Below are positions 56,176 to 64,000 of a DNA stretch of 64,000 bases, piece by piece. The stretch is taken from NCBI GenBank assembly GCA_024699855.1, contig JAMPIQ010000003.1, positions 3,224,001 to 3,288,000 on the forward strand, given 5' to 3'. The position numbers and the translations under genes were made by a program. Below the pieces are notes generated by a model. That model ran no database searches. It saw only the letters and a list, made by a program, of their open reading frames with translations, and was not told where the DNA came from. Source of the DNA: Aphelenchoides besseyi (Eukaryota > Nematoda > Chromadorea > Rhabditida > Aphelenchoididae). The first letter of the stretch is position 1, and each line of letters opens with the position of its first letter.

Positions 56176-56649
56176 AATCCTTTACTTTATCACACGATCT
56201 CTTTCTTTCTCTTGACTACGAATAAACAGGTGCAATCTCGACTTATGTTCTTTTAGTTTGTTGCTCAGAATAAAGGATTGGTTGGCAAACATGAGTTCCT
56301 TTCACAATGACAACTGGAAACTAGGTTGTTGAGTCGACAGATTTCGAGCGCAGTTTGGACGCACATCGACTTCGAGTTCTTTGGTTGAATTTAGCCACTT
56401 CTTTTTAACAAAACTGTTCAACTTTTTCTTTATTTTTTATGTTGCTGTTAGTAGCATTGTTTTTATTCGTAGACTGAGGCTTCTTTTCTTTGTGTTTGAT
56501 TACACGAAGTCGTGGATTTTCGTTTGTTGAAAAGCAACGTTTTCTATGATCTTATTCCCGAATCACAACCCTTTTTGAATTATGAGCTTTTCGTTCGTTT
56601 TGTTTGGCTTCGATTGTTGAAATCGTTTAATTTTGAGTTTCAGTTCACG

Positions 56650-57364
56650 ATGGGAAAAAGAAAACATGAATCAAATGGAGTTCACGAGATCGTTCTCGAC
56701 GACGAAGGCGAAGAGCAGACGTTGAATTCGACCGTGGAGGTTGTGCCGAAAAAGAAAAAGAAGCGTGACGATGCAGAGATCGAGATGGAAGAGCATGTGA
56801 TCGACGTTTGGTTGGTCAAGAAGCCCAAGAGCGTGAGTTGATTTCAAATTTCGTTCTTGAGTTTGTCGTCTTTAGATGACGATCGAGGAGTTGGCAAACG
56901 TTCGCATTCCACGTAAAGTAAAGACGTCAAATCGCGAACGTTATTTCGAATTGCCCAATGGAAACTACGTGAGTGCGACGTTCGAGAATCCTTCCAAGTC
57001 GATGTTCTACTTCAAAGCACAAGAACGAATTCAAAATCTGAAGGACAACAAGAAGATTCGTAGTTGTAAGTTATCTGTTGAAATAAATATTGTCGTTGTA
57101 TTTTCAGTACGAGCCGTGAAGGGAATTGCAACAGTGAGACCGTACATTCAAGTCGATGATCCGTTTCCATGTGCTGTAGAAGAAACTGAAGAGATGAACA
57201 CTGAAGTGAAAAACGGCGATCTTCCTTTCGAAATCAAATCCATTCGAAGACAGCCAGGAATTGCCGAGGGACCGGATCGGAAGTTGGACGCCGCAAACGC
57301 AAACATTTCAACTGAACGGTCGAAGCTGAAAAAGCCGAAAAAAGAAAACGTTGAGTTTGTTTGA
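56650..57364 (+). CDS. Basic nuclear-type protein, possibly RNA polymerase I RPA34-like
   Basis: Three exons give about 196 residues. The N-terminus has a strong nuclear-localisation stretch (PKKKKKRDDAEIE), then EEHVIDVWLVKKPKSMTIEEL. The middle has a folded-looking beta part (RERYFELPNGNYVSATFENPS). The C-terminus is charged and ends PKKENVEFV. The motif V-W-L-V-K-x-P-x-x-x-x-x-x-E-L is reminiscent of the RPA34/POLR1G subunit of RNA polymerase I, which binds in the nucleolus, but the match is weak. If correct it would join UTP20 in ribosome production. Confidence 0.5.
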
Positions 57365-58337
57365 GAGTTTCTACGTGTTTCACAGTTTTTGTTGGATCTT
57401 GTATTGTTTTAATAGTAAACATTGTTATCTGACGGTGATTGCTTGTGAATTCATTTAACAAAGGTGCTCTATTGTCTACCACTAGTGAAGCTGTTTTTAC
57501 GTTGATTGATCAGTTTGTAGCATTTTTTCATAACGAATAGTTCATTGAGTGTTAAGACGCTTCACAATAAAAACATTCCAAATCAACCAGTTCGTGATAA
57601 TTGATAACGTCAATGAGAACAAATTCGTCAAGGTTACTTTCCAACAGACGGGTTTTTCTTCAAGGTCACGATTAAAAGTTCGAAACAAATTGCGGTTTGT
57701 GGGACCAAAAGAAACGATGAGTCCAAACCAATGGTGGACATCTCACAGTTACAATAAAGTCGATTACGGTCCGTTACCAAATTTGTAAGCGAACAGTCGA
57801 AGATGGTGGTGAACACGTTCGATCGAACGTAAGACGACAAATTTAATGGTTTTTTCTTCGCCAACCGCAAAACTGGAACCTTTGCTGTTACATCAATCAG
57901 GTGGTTTCTCTTCGCGATCAAACGAAAACCTCAAATTTGATTTGTGTCCGATCACTCGCGTCGAATTTAAATTCCTCACGTCTTGGAGATTCGGCGACCA
58001 ATTCGAAAACAACGTGCGTTGATCACGCCCACACGATCGGCGTAATGAACTCGGACATAACAATCGTGCACTTTTTTGGGACTCACACGAACACACCAAA
58101 TGGGCAACGTCGTTATAACGGTTGGCGGTTTTCATTTACAACGTCTTCGGCGCAATCAAACTCTCTAATTACGTCGCCAAAAATTTACTGCAGGGTTTTT
58201 TCATTACATTTGTTTATTGCAAGGTCGTTGATTGTGTTCGAGTTTTGATCGTTCAGTTAACGAGAACCGTGTGCTTCGACGTACCGAGTTGGCAGCTCGT
58301 GTTAGTCTTTCAACTTGAGTTCAATTTAGATTCAAAG
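57365..58337. other. Intergenic 1 kb, one protein-like frame
   Basis: A plus-strand frame (57549-57788) reads FVIIDNVNENKFVKVTFQQ and later MSPNQWWTSHSYNKVDYGP before TAA. It lacks an ATG-linked upstream exon and a recognised family. Minus-strand frames overlap it. No RNA gene seen. Confidence 0.35.
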
Positions 58338-58936
58338 ATGGTACAAATATGGTTGATGGAAGCTTATCCCTACGGTGATCCACGACTTCCTCATCATCGG
58401 TTCCCGCCCAAAAAATTGAATGCCGACGAACTAACCAAAAAGACCGGAACTCTCTACTATAAGGTAACTAGGGAGTCTGAATAAGTTAACTTTTGTTAGT
58501 AGCTTGACATCGACGATCCAGTTGCATTGTCCAAACGTATTGCTGTAATGAAAATTGAACGAAAATTCAAACGCGAAGATACCTTTACTCTCGATGCGGC
58601 GGTAAGAGCGTTGCTCGTTCTATAATCAACAGCCAAAAACTTTAGTCGACCATTGATTTCGAAGACAAAGTTGCCGAGTTGTTCGAAGAAACCGAAGCAC
58701 AGGAAGATCAGGCCCGAATGATCATCGAAGGTGCAGCTTATTACGATGTTGAGGCCAAAGATGGTGAATGGATTCGAATTATGTGTGAATATGGTGATTT
58801 GATTATCATTCCGGCCGGTCGTTCTTATCGCATGACCACCACTTCAAAGGTATGTTCGAATGCATTTACAACTTTTGACAACATTCTTGTGTAGAACTTT
58901 GTCAAAATCCGCCGTTACTTCAAGGACAACGAGTAG
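58338..58936 (+). CDS. adi1-like: Acireductone dioxygenase homologue lacking all metal ligands
   Basis: Four exons give 156 residues. The fold is plainly ARD (methionine salvage): [37 protein letters not shown] segments, [32 protein letters not shown]. Active ARDs bind Fe or Ni through two His and one Glu in HxHxxxE and one more His in G-I-Y-H-R. Here HLHLDDE reads TEAQEDQ (T, A and Q at the ligand sites), and the last histidine is Tyr (AGRSYRM). All four ligands are lost, and the tail is about 20 residues shorter than human ADI1. It is predicted to be a pseudo-enzyme, perhaps a regulator or partner. The reading frame is intact, with no stops, and the exons splice normally, so it is not decayed. 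Confidence 0.8.
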
Positions 58937-59707
58937 ACTAAAAGTACAAAGAAGTAACTTTCTAATCAGCACCCACTTTTGTCTTCGTAACAATCGTTTT
59001 TTACCGGTTAATTGACTGAAATTTCTATTCTGTTGAGTTCCATCGGAGGTCTGTAAACGTCGCCGAATTTCCGTCGTTTTCGACGTTCTGGTCTTTTTCC
59101 GATTCGTATCGTCAGACAATTTGACTAATTTCAATCTCTTCCCTGTTAATTGATGGTGCAAATACGAATAAACTACCTAATACAAACGGAGATCGTTACG
59201 TTCGGTTTGTTGTCCATAAGAATCAAAAAACAAACTTTGTGAATATCAATTGTTTCTGATCGTTGTTTAGTGTTATTTCAAAAGAGAAAGCACTTCTGAT
59301 TGAGCTCAAATCGACCAAACAACGAAACGTCATAGAAAATGGTTTTTCTGGCTGCCGATCAAAAATCGTGATAATCCCTGATGTCATTCCATCGCTGCAG
59401 AAAGAACGTAAACAACTCGAGAAACAGTGTACTTCCGAATTCTTGTGTCGGAATAAGTGGACAAAGATCTCAAGTATGCAATTGGAGATTGGCTTCAGGG
59501 TCATGAAAAAAGAATGGTACAGCTATTGAACTGTACAAATCGTAGACATCGGTGTTAATCTCACAACTGATACTCGTTCGCATTTTAGGAAACACACGAC
59601 ACTTTACGGGTCAGATGGATTTATTTACCGCCCTGCATTGTAATCCGATTATCATTCGGGTATAAAAGTTGCCATCACAGAACCCGAATCGCAAGTTCAT
59701 TCTAATT
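58937..59707. other. Intergenic with a possible retroelement fragment
   Basis: The plus-strand frame 59263-59529 reads KIVIIPDVIPSLQKERKQL followed by EKQCTSEFLCRNKW. It recalls the D-x-P-x-x-x-x-x-R region found near the N-terminus of LINE-type proteins, and may be a remnant. It follows an acceptor-like TTTAG (59266-59270 region) but no other exon is found. The rest holds nothing I can support. A TATA-like GGTATAAAAG (59660-59669) lies about 40 bp before the next ATG. Confidence 0.25.
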
Positions 59708-60179
59708 ATGAGTAACACTACGATCAAACTTCTTTTTTCGATCTGTGCGATTCAATTGGCTTTTGGTTGTGAGATTCAAGTCACAATCGTTACCCAGTCC
59801 ACGACTCCATTCTTCGCACAAATCACAACGCCGTCCGGACAAAACTCACCATTGTAATTTGGTTGTTTTCGAACTAAGATCCGTTAACTGTTCCAGCTTT
59901 TTGTTCAACGCTCCGGGCGAAGCCGAACAATACCACATTTCTGATCTGTGCACTGGAAACACGGTTGTTACTCTCTACGGTGCTTCTGCCGATCGTCAAA
60001 CTCCCACCAATCCAGTCGTCTCTAATTCGGCTTTCTTGGGTGGAAATGGAGCCGTTCAATACAATGCAAGTAACTTGAGAGTTCGATTCAACTTTCTGTT
60101 TCAGATTATGCCCAATGGAGAACTTCAACTTGGTACTCGTGTAGGCGTTAGTTGTTCGTTTGGCAGTTGCCGTGGTTGA
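59708..60179 (+). CDS. Small secreted beta-rich protein
   Basis: The signal peptide is MSNTTIKLLFSICAIQLAFG, cleaved before CEIQVTIV. The mature part has the alternating pattern of a small beta-sandwich (VTQSTTPFFAQITTPSGQN; YHISDLCTGNTVVTLYGAS) and ends GELQLGTRVGVSCSFGSCRG. Small secreted proteins with a C-E-I-x-V-x-V start and a closing R-V-G-V-x-C are found in Caenorhabditis. The first intron is normal (59856-59895). The second (60063-60105) is best read as GC-AG: AAT|GCAAGT, with acceptor TTTCAG. This puts the last exon in the frame carrying the family's Cys ending. A TATA-like box sits 40 bp upstream of the ATG. Confidence 0.6.
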
Positions 60180-60708
60180 AATGATCTCTCGGTCTTCAAC
60201 GATCAGAATACGAAATACCCTCGCGCTTATCGCATGATGTTTATTTTTGTTTGCTATTGAATATTTCAAACAAACTCCGAAATTTGAGATTCTTTGGCGG
60301 AATGTTAAAGCAAATTCGTTCGCAATGTCGTGAATTTTCTCACCATTTTAGTCGTCAGTTAAACGCAATTGAACGATTTTCGAAATGTCAATCGACTTGG
60401 AATAATTAAACGAAACAAATGAGTTTAATCGCACTCAGAACAGCTACCACGAGCTTACGGAAACAGAAGCTGTCATCTTCTTCTTTTCGACGTTTCGAAA
60501 ATGCCGTGGATTTTACTCACAGGAATTTTATTCTCGTTTCCGACTGTTGGACTGAAAACCGAAACTGAGCGAAAGCCACCGCTCTAGCTATCTTTCGCAA
60601 CTGCAGTTTGGACGGTTGGGGAGCCGGTGGTCGGATAAACAATACGAAGTGTGTAGTTATCGGTTTCCCGTTACTGGAAACAGTCTATGGACGATTTTAC
60701 TGCGCATT
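60180..60708. other. Intergenic upstream of the Ly6-like gene
   Basis: No supported gene. A frame open from 60616 runs into the next gene in phase, but its first residues are not signal-like, so I start that gene at ATG 60709. Confidence 0.4.
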
Positions 60709-61604
60709 ATGCGAATACTGTCCACAGCGTTGTTTGTTGTTATGCAGCTCCGGCAATCGCTATCAATCGAATGTTTCGATTGCACGAACTTTCCCGAAAA
60801 CATTGTTTGCTCATCGAAAGCATCGTGCGACGGTGTTGGTTGCTATTTCGCACAAAGTAATGACGAAAAGTTCTGGAAAGCGAGCTGCTCCAATTTCATT
60901 TCCATAACCGATCGTCAGACTTCCTGTTACAAGCAGCCGAATAGCGAGTAAGTTGGATCGAGAATTTCTTTTTCATTTACAACAACTGTTATAGTGAGTA
61001 CTGCGTTTGTTTTAAAGACTACTGCAATACACCTGTGGAAATCGAGAATGCAGTCGATCTTCGACACACTCCCTTCAACTCGGAGCCTATGCTCGATTGG
61101 AATGAGCCAACGACTCCCAATCCCCTGACCACAACGCCCGAACGAATGACAATCATGGTTATTACGATTCCAACAACAATCTTCGGGGTTGTGAAACCGG
61201 GTGTTAATACCAATACGACAACAGCCACTCCGTCATCGTTTTCAGTTGTATGTTCGATCTTATCGTGTTGAAATCATGTTGTTTAGAATCGAGATGCCAA
61301 GATTCAATCAGTCAGTTCAAAGAATTCCAACAACGAGGCAATTGAAATGACAACCGAAGAACCAATCACATCGACTGATATCCACGTTCATTACGCAAAT
61401 CTAACGGCAAGAATTACGAACTCTACAAGTGGGAACGAAACGATTACTTTTACTGAAGAAGACAACGGAGCTGATGGAAACGATCAGTTGGCTGTTGACG
61501 AGACGGAAATGTCGGGAATCAGCGAAATTGATCACTCAACAACAATTGCTGTAACAAACAGTCTATTTTTCGTCACAATTTTGTTTCAAATTCTAAATGT
61601 TTGA
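60709..61604 (+). CDS. Ly6/uPAR-like GPI-anchored protein with Thr-rich stalk
   Basis: The signal peptide (MRILSTALFVVMQLRQSLS) is followed by a small Cys-rich domain with the Ly6-type order: IECFDCTNFPENIVCSSKAS, GCYFAQS, ASCSNFI, TSCYKQ, YCVCFKDYCNT, with the C-terminal C-N pair typical of three-finger folds. A Thr/Pro-rich stalk with many possible O-glycosylation sites follows (TPNPLTTTPERMTI; TNTTTATPSS), plus N-glycosylation sites. The C-terminus is hydrophobic (NSLFFVTILFQILNV), as for a GPI-anchor signal. It probably sits on the outer surface of the plasma membrane. The three exons join in phase (donor 60949, acceptor 60993; donor about 61247, acceptor 61287). Confidence 0.72.
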
Positions 61605-61742
61605 CAGTGTGTAAATAAACTTCTTTGTACACTTTACACTTGCATACTTTATGCAAATTTCCTGGACATGAAAAGTTGAAATCCCGCTCACGTTGCAATT
61701 TGCAGTGGATTGTCGTGAGTTGCGAGCTTTCAATTCAGAACA

Positions 61743-64000
61743 ATGGGCGACTTCAAAACTTCTCCAAGTGCGGTTCCGCCAATTGCCGTTCCGTCCAACA
61801 CTCCGACATTGCCAGTGGACATCACGCAACGCAGCCAAATTCCGGCTTTGGATCCGGTCACCGATCGAACTCAGCTCGAAACCGACCAACTCGTTGGTCC
61901 TGCTCCATCGAATTCAATTGCATCGCCGTTGTTAGCCCAGCAAACTCAAGTGGACATCGACGAGCTGAGCGAGAAAACTGGTCGTGGTTTCGAAGTGCGT
62001 GGAGCAATAGCCCAACGAATGTCTGATTCTGTAAGTAAACATGACAATATTCATTCCATCTTCTTTATAGGATGACGAGATCTTTAACGCTTCATCACCA
62101 AAAACTGCGAGAAAAATGAAGGAACCTCAAGTGGTGTCTAGACACAAATTCTTTCCTCGTTCAATTTTCGCTTCCGTCACACCAGAGGCCCCGAAGGAAA
62201 TTTCGGCAACAAAATCACAAAAGAAACGAAGACACACAAGGTTTTGTCGGGCCATGAATCGCTACAAGTTTATGCCATCCGATCCCGTTCCATCCACACG
62301 TTATCACAAAAACGATAAACGCTTTTTGAGAAAAGTCGACGAGTACAAAGTCAAGAAGATGATCATGGGTGAGTTAAAGACAACCATCAGCAGACCATTG
62401 ATTTCTTTGTTCAGAATGCAAATGTGCCGAACGTCGTTGCCCTTGGTTTGATGATTGTACTTATCGGCTGGCTCGCGCATTTCGATTTCTATGTCGTCTC
62501 GTTTACCTTGTCTGTTGTCCGCCTTTTCCACCGTCTTTCTTTCACAAGGTTAGTTGGATGAACAAGTACTGGTCGATTTCTTTAGCTGGCTTTTTGGCCT
62601 CCACCGCGCGAGTACTTTTTCTTCATCAACGAGGACAAAACCAAAAGGAAGGCGGAAGCTGTTCAAACTGCCACTTTGAAAATTCGACGAGCATCACGGT
62701 GAGGTTAATTTGAACTGAAAATTGTAACTGAAATTTAGAGAAGCAATGAACAGCAATAATAATTGTTATCGTTTCGGTTTTGAACACGAGTGTTTCTCCG
62801 AGATTGAAGGTGTTGAGTGTTTTATTGTGCGAACGAAATTTGACAACGTAAGTTAAATCAAGCACGACAAAGAGCTTGTTGCTAGTATTTGGCTTGCGCG
62901 TTCATCAAACCTGCAAATCCGAATCCGCGTTACACGTTGATTTTCTCACATCCAAATGGCTCAGACATCTCTGATCATCTGTCAGGTAATGGGCTTAATT
63001 GCCGTTGTTTAATCAAACACTTGTTTTTTGGGCATACCATCGCTTCAAGACACCGCGGCGTTTTTGAACTGCAACATTGTTGCATACGACTACTCTGGCT
63101 ACGGGATTAGTTCTGGGCGTCACAATGAACGCAACTTGTACGCTGACATAGAGGCTGTTTATCAGGTTTGTGACCTAACTAAAGGTTTTGATCAAAGTTC
63201 ATGTTAAGCACACACGAACTGAACGTAACATTCCAGACGAGTCGATCATTTTGTGGGGTTCGAGTATCGGAACGGCGGCGACAGTCGATCTCGCTGTTCA
63301 ATTGGAATCGATTGCCGGAGTCATTTTGTTTGCACCACCAACATCTATTGTTCGCGCTTTGTGTTGGAAACGATTTTGCTTTTGCTGTCGAAAACGACAA
63401 CCTTGTCGATCGCCTGATTGGAAATGTCGAATGGACAAATGTAAGTGATAAGTTTTTTTCTGCGCCATATTGCTGTTCTTCAGTCAATACGATTAAAAAA
63501 ATACGTCATGTTCAATCGCCGCTATTGATCATTCATGGAAAAGACGATGACATCATTCCGATTGAGCACGGTGAAGCCCTTCACATCGCCAGCAAAACCA
63601 AAGTACTGCCTCTGTGGATCGACGGTGTCGGACATAACAACATCGAGAACTCGTCGCAGCTGTGGAAACGCGTTCGCTACTTTATTCGATGGCAAGTGTG
63701 GTGTCGATGTCTACATTGCTTATCGGCTTGATTTCAGCGAAGCGCGACCACCAGCAGTGAAAACTGCCATTGAACGTGGTGAAATGAAAGAAATCGTAAT
63801 TCCCGAGAAACTATCGAAACTGAAAAAGCGAAAGACCGCTGATACTGAATCTCCGAAGATGTCCGTTCGTTCGAATAGATGGAGAAAACGGGCCGAAACT
63901 TCCGGAACACAATCTCGCGGTCCGTTTTCTTCGAATGCGGCAACCACCGAGTTTTCGATGGCTGATCTTAACGAACCCAAACTGAATCGAAATACGAAGA
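61743..64000 (+). CDS. ABHD17-type alpha/beta hydrolase (depalmitoylase), cut by the window end
   Basis: The catalytic part is ABHD17-like. A cysteine-rich membrane-targeting stretch ([19 protein letters not shown]) leads to [13 protein letters not shown]. The hydrolase core follows ([27 protein letters not shown]). The nucleophile is in [12 protein letters not shown], the Asp in [12 protein letters not shown], and the His in [13 protein letters not shown]17 enzymes remove palmitate from Ras and PSD-95 at membranes. Unusually, an N-terminal extension of about 200 residues ([38 protein letters not shown]) precedes the Cys cluster, which is N-terminal in known members. After the catalytic domain the sequence continues as a basic Ser-rich tail to the window edge, so the C-terminus is outside. 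Confidence 0.82.

Noticed and set aside
1..64000. CRISPR arrays, bacterial operons or phage genes
   Set aside because: No direct-repeat arrays, Shine-Dalgarno-led gene strings or phage proteins; introns are everywhere.
1..64000. Spliced-leader RNA genes
   Set aside because: I saw no copy of the nematode SL1 sequence on either strand by eye, although trans-splicing of these genes is possible.

Overview
The window is nuclear DNA from a compact animal genome, almost certainly a nematode and probably a free-living rhabditid-type species. The genes are split by roughly one hundred short introns of about 40-60 nt. Their donors are mostly GTAAG/GTGAG and their acceptors mostly TTTCAG, TTTTAG or TTTAG. 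Genes lie close together on both strands. Several families that are expanded in nematodes appear: SH2-tyrosine kinases, CK1-type (pseudo)kinases, C-type lectin-like secreted proteins, HES/REF-1-like HLH proteins and small secreted proteins. I assign no genus. Exon joins were worked out by hand from splice signals and reading frame, so treat boundaries as models.

Layout. 1-6.6 kb: a UTP20 homologue (ribosome biogenesis) whose N-terminus is not resolved. 7.2-11.5 kb: two tandem minus-strand single-pass membrane proteins of an unrecognised family; the second has an in-frame stop. 13.6-14.8 kb: a decayed KRBA2/Ginger-like integrase. 15.1-15.5 kb: a HES-like HLH protein. 16-19.5 kb: an SH2-tyrosine kinase followed by a decayed relative, then tRNA-Ser(GCU). 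19.9-23.8 kb: a small membrane protein, a Tudor-domain protein, a short-chain dehydrogenase and a small secreted protein. 23.8-26.8 kb: a CK1-type pseudokinase with a long coiled coil and a likely neuropeptide precursor. 26.8-29.5 kb is gene-poor. 29.5-37.5 kb: a Gly/Met-rich secreted protein, a small possibly N-myristoylated protein missed by simple ORF calling, an SLC19-type vitamin transporter, Cu/Zn superoxide dismutase and a basic secreted protein.

37.7-48.6 kb: NDUFAF5 (complex I assembly), ALG3 (N-glycan assembly) and a divergent CK1-type pseudokinase starting 67 bp from ALG3. Then come a lectin/SUEL/lectin secreted protein and, directly downstream, a latrophilin-like adhesion GPCR. 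49.2-55 kb: two paralogous C-type-lectin proteins with DUF5648-like repeats flank a small secreted protein, and a possible third, decayed copy follows. 55.5-64 kb: an NDUFA4-like mitochondrial protein, a basic nuclear protein, an acireductone dioxygenase that has lost all its metal ligands, a small secreted protein, a Ly6-like GPI protein and an ABHD17-type depalmitoylase cut by the window end.

The genes do not form one pathway. The recurring theme is catalytic or ligand-binding folds that have lost key residues: two CK1-type pseudokinases, an SH2 domain without its phosphotyrosine arginine and a metal-less ARD. The other theme is local tandem duplication followed by decay of one copy. Three introns are best explained as GC-AG introns.
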